Program-made: the position numbers and the translations under genes
The notes under the pieces: model-generated
Seen by the model: only the letters and a program-made list of their open reading frames with translations
Told to the model about the DNA's origin: nothing
Database searches by the model: none
Origin: Temnothorax longispinosus
Lineage: Eukaryota > Arthropoda > Insecta > Hymenoptera > Formicidae
Direction of reading: 5' to 3'
NCBI RefSeq assembly: GCF_030848805.1
Contig: NC_092358.1
Span: 8,844,433 to 8,908,432, forward strand
Length of the DNA: 64,000 nucleotides
In this document: positions 11,858-24,301 of the stretch, piece by piece
Position numbering within the stretch: position 1 is the first letter of the stretch
How the letters are laid out: each line of letters starts with the position of its first letter

Positions 11858-13048
11858 CCAACGTTCAAAAGCCAAATCTTATAAGAATTTTCTGTTTGTT
11901 CGTTTGTTAAAAAGAATTGGATTATTTTTTGTAGAAGGTGTTTAATAACGGTGGTATCGAATTTTAGGAACATGTAGTACTTATAGCCCAGTCAAATTAA
12001 GGTTTTTGGATGAAAAAATTGCCGGCAAGCTGGAAATTGGTATACAGGTTCATTTTAGTGTTCTTTTAAACATACTAAAAGTCCCCATACATAGAGCATG
12101 AGCCGGCTGCGCCATCTTGAAAAAAAGAGTACAAAAATGGGTTTTTTGCGAATAACTCGGAAATTATTAGTTTCACGAAAAAAAACATTCAGAGCAAAAA
12201 TGTAGCTGATAAAATTCCTTGCAATTTGGTTTTTTGTAGAACTTCGTACGACCATTAGTTCCCAAGATAGAATTTTTTGAAGCATTGAGCAAATGAGGAA
12301 AGAGCTGTTTCTTCGAGTGTTTTTTCAAAATATCTCAGTTCTGGCTGTCCGAAAGTCAAAAATGCATACAATGAAAGTGAAAGATAATTAAATTACCTAC
12401 AAAATGCATTATTTATGTTATACCGCGCGACTATATTTCTAGAAATATTACGGTTTAAATGAAATTTTGACTTTTGGAAATTGTGAGAATAAATATTTCC
12501 TCGCAATATAAGTCGGAAATGGGTAGTCCTACGTAAAACATTGTTAAAATCAAGTAGAAAGGTTATTAAATTTTCATTATTTTGGTTTTTGACCGATTTG
12601 CATACGACTAATAGTATTTTTGATATCCGTAAAAGAAACGGTTTTTAGGTACACTTCTCAAAATGGCGGACTTTCGAGTTATCTTTTTTAAAAAATACAC
12701 ATGTTTCTTGAAGTTTATTAAATTATCTTTAAAATGATTTTTTATTTGACTTTCTGTGATGAATACTTCCAGAGATATAGCCTTTTAAATATTTGTTTAT
12801 GTTAAAAATTTCTTAATAATTTACAGTTTTTTTACAAAACATGACATAAATTACTTTAGAAAAAATAATATCGACATTTGTTCAAAAGTTTATATGCATA
12901 TGTATGTGATCCTGCAGTGGAACCGGTTTTGAAATGAAAGTTTTTAAAAAATTGTTATTTCAATTATGCCTTTCTTAAGAGTTTTCGTAAAAAAATGGAG
13001 TTTGCCACACTTTTTTGTAATTTTCTCAGTTTCTATGAGAGATACGTA

Positions 13049-13769
13049 CAAAATGTTTCAGACCAAATTTGAAGCTTATAAAATTTCCTGAAAAACAGTA
13101 TATTCAGCATTAATATGTGACCAACAATTATACCAACAACAGATGCTAGAATAATGTTACTCTTTTTTCCTCAGTTTACCGTAATTTTTAATGATTTAAA
13201 TATTGTCGAAAAAATTTATTTGGAAATTTTTGCGGTCAGCGTAAGTTTCAAATCTTATTATACATGATGTAAGCTTCCCGTTGGTCTTTGGGTTAAATTT
13301 TTAAGACGGGTAGTATTCGAGATATAGGGCGTCAAAAGTGGCCGCAACAAATTTTTGTTTTATATGCAGTTTTTTATGTTTTTATTGGTTTAATTATTAG
13401 TATTTCAACAATAAATATGCATCCCTTACTTGCACTGTGTGCTCGCCTCTGTATATAAAACAGAAATTTGTTGCGGCTACTTTTGACGCTCTATATCTCG
13501 AATACTACCCGTCTTAAAAATTTAACCCAAAGACCAACGGAAAGCTTACATCATGTATAATGAGATTTGAAACTTACGCTGACCGCAAAAATTTCCAAAT
13601 AAATTTTTTCGACAATATTTAAATCATTAAAAATTACGGTAAACTGAGGAAAAAAGAGTAACATTATTCTAGCATCTGTTGTTGGTATAATTGTTGGTCA
13701 CATATTAATGCTGAATATACTGTTTTTCAGGAAATTTTATAAGCTTCAAATTTGGTCTGAAACATTTTT
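13049..13769. repeat. Inverted repeat pair inside the foldback element
   Basis: About 320-bp arms, 13049-13369 and 13452-13769, nearly identical in opposite orientation around an 82-bp centre. The right arm stops exactly where the nested element with CTCCCGACTGC ends begins. Confidence 0.85.
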
Positions 13770-15886
13770 CTCCCGACTGCTGCCAACCTTCGGTTGGCGA
13801 AGACGAGGGAGTATGCGTTTCACTGGGGCCGAACCTTTGTTACCTTAGTTCTCGATAACTACAACATACTTCGATATGTGCTTCCGTATATAAGTTTCTT
13901 ATTGATCAAGCAAGGTTTATAGCGTATAATAATCATTAATCGTCGTGTTAAACGAAAAGCGAAAAAACGATATATTACATTTATATGTCCTCTTATTGGC
14001 TATCGACTGAGTTACAAAGGAAATTGATTAACCAATGATATGCATCCGCATGGGGAATTTTAATGACTTCCAGATACCTCTATTGAGCTTCGGCAGAACG
14101 TACAGCTTTTCTGTTCATTGCTGCACGCTCATTGGATATCGCGCGACACTATCGCACTAGTCTGCTGGGGCCATATGTCATTTTGAAGTGACGGTCAATA
14201 CAGTTAGGTTATGTTGTTATGTTATTGTGAACATAACATTATGTACATATTAAAACGACAGTGCGTTTTCTACTACACATTTTTGTCGTATATTTTATAA
14301 AAGTGTCGAAAATTAGAGTGTTAATAATAAACATCATAAGAAAATGGATGTTTCTATTAACAATGTAAAACAGGTAAATATTTGCATTATATTATTATTT
14401 CCTTGAAAATTGCTATCTATAACATTATTGTACAACAATAGATGCTTTCCAGTTAACGACACAAGCGTCATTCTATCTTTGTTGCTCATTAGATGTTGAA
14501 AAAAAAAAGAGACAGAATGACGCTTGTGTCGACTTGAGTCGCTAAATAAAAAGCACACATTATGTCTCGTATTATGAGTACAGTATCTCTCGTTTATTTA
14601 TAATTTAATTTATATATTTATATTATTATAATATTATTGCTTGTTTATTGTAATCGAAATATAGAGCTTTAGATAAATATTCCATTAACTTGCAAAAAAG
14701 TAAAAAAAAAGGAGATAAAATATTTTTAGAAATATCATATTATTCGCAATCGTATAATTATTTGAAATATTGTACTATTAGCATGAATCGTATAATTGCG
14801 ACAAGTCAGTACATATATGATACGTCACGCTCTAGGGACTTTACTCCTACTTTGCTCACTATCCGCAGAACCATCAATCTCTCGTAAAAGCAATATATAT
14901 ATATATATATATAAATATTGCTTTTAAAAGTATGAAATAAATAAATAATTAATTAAAATCTCCGGAGCAGCAACAAAAAATTATAAAAAAAGTTAAAAAC
15001 AAAAACTTATATAAAAAATTAAACAAAAAAATTTAAAAACAAAAACTTATAAAAAAATTTAAAAACAAAAACTTATAATAAAAATTTAAAAAAATTTAAA
15101 AACAAAAACTTATAATAAAAAAAATTTAAAAACAAAAACTTCTAATAAATAAATTTAATTAAAAAAATTAAAAACAAAACATAATTTAAATAAAAATTAA
15201 AAACAAAAAATTAAACAATAAAAAAATTGTTTTTTAAAAAAAAACTCCCGACTGCTGCCTAAACAAGGTTAAATTAAATGCAGAAAATAAAAATTAAAAA
15301 TTAATTAGTAAATAAAAACACTTATACAAAAAATTTAATAACTAAAATTTAAAATAAAATTTAAAAACAAAAAATTAATTTTAAAAAATTTAAAAACAAA
15401 AATTTAAAAACAAAACTCTAATAATAAATTTAATTTAAAAAATTAAAAACAAAACATAATTTAAATAAAAATTAAAAACAAAAAATTAAACAATAAAAAA
15501 ATTGTTTAAAAAAAAAAAACTCCCGACTGCAGCCTAAACAAGGTTAAATTAAATGCAGAAAATAAAAATTAAAAATTAATTAGTAAATAAAAACACTTAT
15601 ACAAAAAATTTAATAACTAAAATTTAAAATAAAATTTAAAAACAAAAAATTAATTTTAAAAAAATTTAAAAACAAAAAATTTAAAAACAAAAACATACAA
15701 AAATAAATTTAACCAAAAACAGGTTTAAAAAGTTTAAAATAATAATAAACAAAAATTTAATAAAAACTTTTAAAAGTTTAAAATAATATTAATTATGAAA
15801 TATTAATACAGTTGACACACTATTAGGAAATATTATCTAACAAATATGATTGAAAATACATACAAATACTTGATTACTTACTACAA

Positions 15887-15917
<31 letters not shown>

Positions 15918-16927
15918 TAGGCATTATAGACGCGCACTTTATGCGCGCTATTTAGCTTTAATATTATACTATTACTATTATACTATTAACTCTTTCATAC
16001 ACATAACTGTCAAAATATACAATGACAGCCGCTCACGAAGTAAGCGTAGCCAGAGAACCAATCGGCATCGTGGAAAAGCAACAACAATTAATAAATTTCG
16101 ATAAATTCGAATATTGATTTAACATGCCTTTTCAGAAATGGAACTAGAACATTAACGAAAAAGAAGTGAATTAAAGACTTAAATTTTATAATGAAAAATA
16201 CTCTCTTATTTACGCTATAATTATTAATTGCATATTTTAAAAGAGCAGTCGGGAGACGCCACGCCAAGCGTTTCTCAATCACGTTTTAGATGTCATAGAA
16301 AATTCTGTACTTAAATTGTTTAACTGTTATAACTTCATACTTAGTATTAAACTGAAATGTGTTTGTGGGTTTGCGCGCGCGTGCGCATGTATATGTGTAT
16401 TCTTATGGTTAAACTAAAATGTGTTTGTGTCGCATGCACGCTCATGTGTGCATTTATATGTGTATTCTTATATACATGTGCATATATACGACGCACGCGC
16501 GCACGTACACATACATAAACAGAGAAATGCGTACAGAAAGAAGCAACCAAAATATGCTGAATTATTAAGTGTAAAATTCGGCGTGGCGTCTCCCGACTGC
16601 TCTTTTAAAATATGCAATTAATAATTATAGCGTAAATAAGAGAGTATTTTTCATTATAAAATTTAAGTCTTTAATTCACTTCTTTTTCGTTAATGTTCTA
16701 GTTCCATTTCTGAAAAGGCATGTTAAATCAATATTCGAATTTATCGAAATTTATTAATTGTTGTTGCTTTTCCACGATGCCGATTGGTTCTCTGGCTACG
16801 CTTACTTCGTGAGCGGCTGTCATTGTATATTTTGACAGTTATGTGTATGAAAGAGTTAATAGTATAATAGTAATAGTATAATATTAAAGCTAAATAGCGC
16901 GCATAAAGTGCGCGTCTATAATGCCTA

Positions 16928-16961
<34 letters not shown>

Positions 16962-17343
16962 TTGTAGTAAGTAATCAAGTATTTGTATGTATTTTCAATC
17001 ATATTTGTTAGATAATATTTCCTAATAGTGTGTCAACTGTATTAATATTTCATAATTAATATTATTTTAAACTTTTAAAAGTTTTTATTAAATTTTTGTT
17101 TATTATTATTTTAAACTTTTTAAACCTGTTTTTGGTTAAATTTATTTTTGTATGTTTTTGTTTTTAAATTTTTTGTTTTTAAATTTTTTGTTTTTAAATT
17201 TTTTTAAAATTAATTTTTTGTTTTTAAATTTTATTTTAAATTTTAGTTATTAAATTTTTTGTATAAGTGTTTTTATTTACTAATTAATTTTTAATTTTTA
17301 TTTTCTGCATTTAATTTAACCTTGTTTAGGCAGCAGTCGGGAG
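13770..17343. mobile_element. Nested element with CTCCCGACTGCTGCC ends
   Basis: Begins CTCCCGACTGCTGCC (13770-13784) followed at once by a perfect GCCAACC-TTC-GGTTGGC hairpin, and ends with the complement (17329-17343). The core CTCCCGACTGC occurs four more times inside (15245, 15520, 16245 inverted, 16590). The second half is a palindrome: 15520-16265 matches 16580-17343 inverted around a 314-bp centre. A further hairpin with about 20-bp arms lies at 14457-14533. Much of 14990-15780 is low-complexity AAATTTAAAAACAAAA sequence. No coding potential seen. Confidence 0.7.
15520..17343. repeat. Palindrome with 0.75-kb arms
   Basis: Arms 15520-16265 and 16580-17343 are inverted copies including matching (ATT)n tracts (about 15888-15915 and 16931-16962). 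Each arm ends at its centre side with GGCGTGGCGTCTC or its complement. The 314-bp centre holds CA/TG-rich sequence. Confidence 0.85.
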
Positions 17344-18574
17344 TTTTTTTTTTTTTAAACAATTTTTTTATTGTTTAATTTTTTGTTTTTAATTTTTATT
17401 TAAATTATGTTTTGTTTTTAATTTTTTAAATTAAATTTATTTATTAGGAGTTTTTGTTTTTAAATTTTTTGTTTTTAAATTTTTTTAAAATTAATTTTTT
17501 GTTTTTAAATTTTATTTTAAATTTTAGTTATTAAATTTTTTGTATAAGTGTTTTTATTTTACGAAAACTCTTAAGAAAGGCATAATTGAAATAACAATTT
17601 TTTAAAACCTTTCATTTCAAAACCGGTTTCACTGCAGGATCACATACATATGCATATAAACTTTTGAACAAATGTCGATATTATTTTTTCTAAAGTAATT
17701 TTATGTCATGTTTTGTAAAAAAACTGTAAATTATTAAGAAATTTTTAACATAAACAAATATTTAAAAGGCTATATCTCTGGAAGTATTCATCACAGAAAG
17801 TCAAATAAAAAATCATTTTAAAGATAATTTAATAAACTGCAAGAAACATGTGTATTTTTTTAAAAAACATAACTCAAAAGTCCGCCATTTTGAGAAGTGT
17901 ACCTAAAAACCGTTTCTTTTACAGATATCAAAAATACTATTAGTCGTATGCAAATCGGTCAAAAACCAAAATAATGAAAATTTAATAACCTTTCTACTTG
18001 ATTTTAACAATTTTTTACGTAGGACTACCCATTTCCGACTTATATTGCGAGGAAATATTTATTCTCACAATTTCCAAAAGTCAAAATTTCATTTAAACCG
18101 TAATATTTCTAGAAATATTAGTTGCGCGGTATAACATAAATAATGCATTTTGTAGGTAATTTAATTATCTTTCACTTTCATTGTATGCATTTTTTATTTT
18201 CGGACAGCCAGAACTGAGATATTTTGAAAAAACACTCGAAGAAACAGCTCTTTCCTCATTTGCCCGATGCTTCAAAAAAATCTATCTTGGGAACTAATGG
18301 TCGTACGAAGTTCTACAAAAAACCAAATTGCGAGGAATTTTATCAGCTACATTTTCGCTCTGAATGTTCTTTCCCGTAAAACTTATAATTTCCGAGTTAT
18401 TTGCAAAAAACCCATTTTTGTACTCTTTTTTTCAAGATGGTGCAGCCGGCTCACGCTCTATGTATGGGGACTTTTAGTATGTTTAAAAGAACACTAAAAT
18501 AAACCTGTATACCAATTTTCAGCTTGCCGGCAATTTTTTCATTCAAACGCCCAAAAATAATCTAATTTGACTGG

Positions 18575-19430
18575 GCTATTATAAAATGAAACTGAAAAGT
18601 TTGAATGAGTAGTACCAAAACAATTTATTTTTGAGTTATAAAGCATATTCGATGTATTCTCCGTTTATTTCACGAGTAAGCATTTTATAACGTATTTACA
18701 TGCAGCCGCTCATCCATCATTTCTAAAGTCGAGGAATAAGGAATATTGTCGGCGTGTTTGTTTACAGTTTTCAATTCTCTGTGTCAGTCCGTCCACGAAC
18801 GCCCGCGAAAGACTATCTATTATTATTGCACATTGATTACTAATGTATTGTTCAGCATTGAAATGATTAATTGTTGACAGTGTCTTGTATCGTATTCTTT
18901 GAAAAATAACTAATTTTTATACAAGTTCTGAAATGACACATTCATTTCATGCAAAGCAAATAATTGTTTTGAAGAAAAGTGAATAGGACGTGGTGGTTTA
19001 GTTGCATGGCCACCTCGCTCACCGGATTTAAATTCGTCAACTTTTTATTTACGGAAATTTTTGTTATTTCCTTATTTATTATGGATATTTGAAGAGCATA
19101 GTTAGAAGAAGAGCATATTTGAATACGTCACAGTTGACATAATGAATGAGTTGATACGGAACATTGACACTTTTGTCAACAAATAAAAAATAAACCTGTT
19201 TTGAATGTTCGATTTTAAATGACAAAGCGTGTTGAATTGTAAATTAAAATGAACAGAGAACACATCGAACATCTGTGCATTATATTCATTTTTTATTTAT
19301 TACAGCAGAAAATATTTTATAACTCGAAAATAAATTTGGAGTAATTCTTATTAAGACTTTTTATTTGTTTTCATGAATACTGCATACTCCTAAAATTTAT
19401 ATACTCTTTTTTTAATACCTTGTATATGAT
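18575..19430 (+). pseudogene. Relic IS630/Tc1-mariner-type transposon, right part
   Basis: On the plus strand 18983-19054 reads IGRGGLVAWPPRSPDLNSST, the conserved WPPRSPDLNP motif region that precedes the last catalytic acid in IS630/Tc1-mariner-type transposases. The upstream codon, normally Trp, is a stop, and the rest is decayed. Its left end, an inverted repeat related to the right end (19380-19425), lies at about 11938-11983, because the foldback element has split it. The 46828-47641 copy is unsplit. Confidence 0.7.
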
Positions 19431-19655
19431 GTACGTTGCTAGTGTTGCAGTGTCGATGGCATCATAGAAAAGCGCCAGTGGCCAACGATTTGTTTTGCAG
19501 TCTTTGCAGATGAAATATTGAAACACGCCCTCTAAATCTCATTGTAGTAGGAAAATCATTTATACGTTCCGCTGCAGAAAACGTTCCTTGACGTGAAATA
19601 CATTCCCTAGCATATGCAAGTTCTTCTACTGCCCAAAAATGCGACTCAACTGCGG

Positions 19656-19875
19656 GCTGATTTTATAACTCTTAACGACAGTTTCGTTATCGTTATATTG
19701 TCGTTGTGCTGCTTTTTTACCATGTATAATATTTGCGCAACAACAATATAACTTTTAACGACAGTTTCGTTATCTTTATATTGTCGTTGCGCTGCTTTTT
19801 TATATACCATGTATAATATTTGCGCAACAACAATATAACGATAACGAAACTGTCGTTAAGAGTTACAGAATCAGC
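19656..19875. mobile_element. Palindromic MITE, copy 1
   Basis: Terminal inverted repeats GCTGATTCTGTAACTCTTAA with related sequence extending through CGACAGTTTCGTTATCG. The core ('TTGTCGTTGCGCTGC', 'ACCATGTATAATATTTGCGC') is duplicated in tandem, so this copy is 220 bp. A second, single-core copy of 133 bp is at 48198-48330. The spacers upstream of OR-A (10033) and OR-B (28139) show the related site without insert. Confidence 0.8.
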
Positions 19876-22176
19876 TTGCTAGACATCATGTAGTTGTCGA
19901 CAGCTATTATGTTTGCTGCGATTTGAATGGAAAGCAAAAGAAAATAAGGAAGCATTGCACTTGCAACAATAAGGGAGTATGCGATAAACATTCCATAAGC
20001 AAGTTAACGTGCTATTACTCTATCCAAGTTTCCTCATAATTATCCTACACATTGTACTATATTTTGACATTGTAATGGAATAGAAATAAAATATGAAAAT
20101 AAATAAACACAAATATAACTTATTTCTACATTATTTCCAATTTTGTACAAACCATGTGAAAGTATTTTCGTCATTCTAATTAGGGTGTTAAACTTTTGTT
20201 CTCCCGTCTTCCTCATTCTTCCTTATTAGGTCAATCTGTCCAAAAATAGTGCTAAAATAATCTATTCATCGATCAATGAGTTCTTATGGAGTTTTAGCCT
20301 CCTGATGCAACTAGAACATAAAAAACTTTGAGTATAAAAAACGCAAAAAAAACCGGTTATTTCATCACTCAATAGCTTTATGTCATTAAAAATAAGTATT
20401 CATTAATGATGACAGCTTTGCGCCGACAGAAATGATTGATCGTGCTGAAAAGCACGATTTCAGATCGCAAAATACATGCCCTAATTCGCATGTAAATTTG
20501 AAAGCCGTTACTTAATCTGAAATTGATAGAAAGAATCAAGTGATTCTAATGATAATAAAAATATAAACCTTTATGTTGATGGTATTGTTTCTGATATAAG
20601 TCGGCTACCAAAATAAAATTTGGAAACTAAAAAACGTCGTCAAAGAAGTCAGAAATTATACGTCATTTCCACCTTTAAAAATAAGTTACCAAATAAAAGA
20701 AGGTAAACCAAGAAAATAGAAAAGGCAGCACAGACGAGAAAGAGTAATATACTTCCTCTATGGAAGAAAGAAACATTGATAAAATGTCTTTGACATCTTC
20801 AAATAAAATTTTTTGTCCAGGATGCAATGAAAATTTTGAAAATGACTATATTTTGTGGAATTTGTATTCGATGGTGTCATGAGGCTTATTTCGGTTATTT
20901 TGACATCATGAGTACTTTTAGACACTTTATCGGATAAATGTATGCATTTACAGATTTGTATACTTTTCTTAATACAAATTGTTTTATATTAGTATATAAA
21001 ATTATTTATTATCATTATCTTTGCAAGTTACTTGACTTGCTTATATGTAAAAGAATTATGTTTTTCTTTAAATAAATGTTTGTTACAGGCAAAAGTTTAT
21101 TGAATGCGTACTCTTATTGGTATGCGTATCTTTAATCTAAAAGTTTTTTAAGAGCGAAATTTATTATATACGTTTGAGGAATAACCTCTAATATATATTA
21201 CATTTCTGTAACATTAATTACATATATATAGAAATATAGGCCGGTATTCATATAGTCGGTTCTTATTTCAAGACCGTCTTAAGTAATGTCTTAAGATGCT
21301 AATACGGCTCTGTGATTGGTTCATGACGTCTTAAGATTGTACTTAAGACGGTCTTAAATATAAGAACCGACTATGAATACCGGCCATAATGTCACAGATA
21401 GAAGTATTCTGTTGTCAATAAATAATCAATATTGTTTGTTCATTAAATAGTCCGTTTTTCTCAACAGTTATTTGTCGTGCAAATGCAGGTTATTTTATTG
21501 GGGTCTCATCATACGAAAGATCGGGGCTATATGGCTCCAGCGGTATGTTGCTCATGTGGTATTTTTTAGTATTTATATTGAGAGGAACAAAATGGATGGA
21601 AATTCGCATAATGTTATTTTTTTTAAATCTAGAAGGACTATTTTTCTATTTTTTATCCACTGTTTCTATCGAGATAAATACTAAAAAATAGCACATAAGC
21701 AACATACCCTTGAAGCCATATAGCCTCGGTCTTCCTTACTTGAAATAATTACATATCAGAAATATGTACAACTAAATATCATTAAAAATTAAATAAAGTA
21801 AATCAGTTAATTGCGCTATAAGAAAGCAATCATAAAAATTTTTTTTTGCATTTTATTTAATAATAGAACCATTCAAAATTTTATTGCATTTACAAAAAGG
21901 AAACTTTTTATAATTACATAAAGTCTGAATAATAAAAAATTTTTATTGTACGCAACGTTTTCAACATTATTCTGCAGTTTTTACAATGTAGAATTCCGAT
22001 TTCTCAATAATAATATTTTTCCTTTGCAGAATTACTAATACTTTAACACATATATTACGTAAAATGCGAGATCGAAATGGTCCCAATATTTATTTCAATC
22101 AACTTCACCGTCCTCTTTTCATTCTCTCGCTTCCAAATTGAAACTAATTTTATTTTATCGTCATAAATTTGTACTC
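19876..22176. repeat. 3' spacer of OR-B
   Basis: No gene is seen. From 20124 it matches the spacer at 195-1771 downstream of OR-A, interrupted by a MITE at 21239-21385. The minus-strand AATAAA at 22149-22154 lies 22 bp past the OR-B stop and is its likely poly(A) signal. Confidence 0.7.
21239..21385. mobile_element. 147-bp MITE with GGCCGGTATTCATA ends
   Basis: The ends are inverted copies (GGCCGGTATTC... and ...GAATACCGGCC) with inner GTCGGTTCTTAT and TTAAGACGGTCTTAA repeats. ATA flanks both sides. The homologous spacer near 1120 lacks it. Confidence 0.85.
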
Positions 22177-22411
22177 TTAGTTCTCCCTCGTAGAACGGAG
22201 AATAGTAAAATAGTATATCGAAGTACTAAACAACTGTAATAAAATATATCTTTTGCTTTATTCTGTAATAAGTAATATAAAAAAGTATAATAGAACTTTC
22301 TTTAACGAAAAATTTGAGGACAATACGTTTAGATAATCGATTTTTTTCTGACAATCCAATTACGACGTTTTGAAGTAAAAGTTAATTATTAATTTCGTAA
22401 TATTATTGACC

Positions 22412-22490
<79 letters not shown>

Positions 22491-24242
22491 AACAAAAAAT
22501 CAATAGAAATTTTATAATTTTCTTTATCTTTTATTCTATTTTCTAGCTGTGCTGAGCTGTTAGTTAACATTTTGTAAATAATAATTATTATAGTAAAACT
22601 ATATGCTTTTGTATGATTTATGTGATGTAAAGCGTGATTCGACTAAAATAGCAAGAGAATATTTTAAAATAATTGTTAATGTTTATTATCGATCGATTGA
22701 ACAATATTCTCAAAGATAATAGAAGAATTTATTATAAACTACAACATATGATACATGTTTCTTACCGTAGCCGCACTTTCTAAGGACGCCACAAATATTC
22801 CACCAAGATTTATATGAAATGGTTTAGTGCCTCTTTGCAGTAGAAACAATATTATTTTTTGTATATGTAACGGAGCCGTGTACCACTGAACGTTATATCT
22901 ACAAAATAATAACAATTGCTAGTTTTAATCAGAAAAAAATATTTGGTAATAATAAATATATTTGTTCCACGAATCGTGTTAATACTTTATTTTTTTTATA
23001 ATTTAGATTTCTATTACAAAACAAGTACCCTTGTATGACAAAATGATGGAAATATTTCTTACACTGTGGCAAATACATATTTGTTGTGATCCGTAATTTC
23101 TTGCGCTATATAGTTGGCTAAGAACAAGTACGTGTAGAGGATGTTTATTATTATAAAAGGTACAACAAGTTTTTCAATTTCATCACTATATGACGCAAGC
23201 TAAAAATGTGATACGTCCGTTAAGCATTTGCTTCCGACTTCTGACGCACGATCGAATCATATTGTGTTCTATATATATTGCATGATAAAATTTCAATAAA
23301 TTATATGTCATCGGATCAGAATATTGAATTATTGAGAATAATTGAAAATTAATAGTTTTAATATTAAGTTTTTATTTAGTTATTGCTAATTTATTTAATT
23401 AGCTTATACATATAATTAGCAATTACAGTATCTTGAAAATTAGGTAACCATTATTTTTATGAATTATCGTTTTCAATAAATATATTATAGATAAAAAAAT
23501 GTTTAGCTACTTCTTTTTATTTTCTTAACTATTTTATTTGAAATTAGGATTAAATATAAAGAATTTTACCCAAAAAAGATTAAAACTACTACAAGTCACG
23601 CCGATTACCATAATTAAGAAGAATGATCCCTCAAAATTTGATATTAAAAAGTCCGTGAACCTTCAAGTACAAAAAAATTTGTGTAATTATATGGGTATTT
23701 ATAATGCTCTTTATTAAATATATACCAACTCCATAGCCTTGCAATGAATATCTACGGCATAAGTAATCTTCTTATAAACCATGTTCTCACTTTTTAGGAT
23801 ATCTTTTTGTAAAATATTGATTGCCTGTTCGATTCGATAACTGTAAAAAAATAATTTTATTCCTTCAATTAATTTTATTTTGTTTTGAGATAACAAACAA
23901 ATATTTTTTACGATTATATTCCAGCATTCATTTACTCACCTGGCGATACTAAACATTCCGCAGATATGTTGAATATATGCAATGAGCATAGTTCCTGTCG
24001 CTATCAGTGAGACAGCCCCTATGTAAATAGCTGCTAGTACATTCAGCGTGATTAAGTAGGAATATTTTTCTTGATCAATAAAGTATTCTGTCATAAAATA
24101 CACTGAAGGGTTTAGTCGAGACTCGTTTTTAGGCAGACCAATGTATTGAATGTAAGGCCAAATATACATAGCAGTTGTTGTACCTATGCAATATATACCT
24201 AGCACTGAGAGAAATTTTGTAAAATTAAAAAGCACGCACACT

Positions 24243-24301
<59 letters not shown>

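Larger units (their letters stand above)
11984..18578. mobile_element. 6.6-kb foldback element with about 1-kb inverted ends
   Basis: The left arm 11984-12988 is repeated inverted as 17561-18578. Termini are TAGCCCAGTCAAATTA and its complement, flanked by TTA on each side (11981-11983 and 18579-18581). It interrupts an older transposon; the uninterrupted relative at 46828-47641 shows the join (around 46877). Inside are a second inverted pair (13049-13369 against 13452-13769) and a nested element at 13770-17343. No transposase was found. A 76-codon frame occurs in both arms (12055-12285 minus and 18267-18497 plus), but this follows from the arm duplication. Architecture resembles foldback elements; the 3-bp TTA target would suit PIF/Harbinger. 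Superfamily open. Confidence 0.8.

Noticed and set aside
14990..15780. CRISPR-like array
   Set aside because: The AAAATTTAAAAACAAAA units are low-complexity and irregular, with no unique spacers; the genome is eukaryotic.
12055..18497. 76-codon frame conserved in two places (12055-12285 minus and 18267-18497 plus)
   Set aside because: The two are the arms of the foldback element, so similarity follows from the inverted repeat. No start context or domain.
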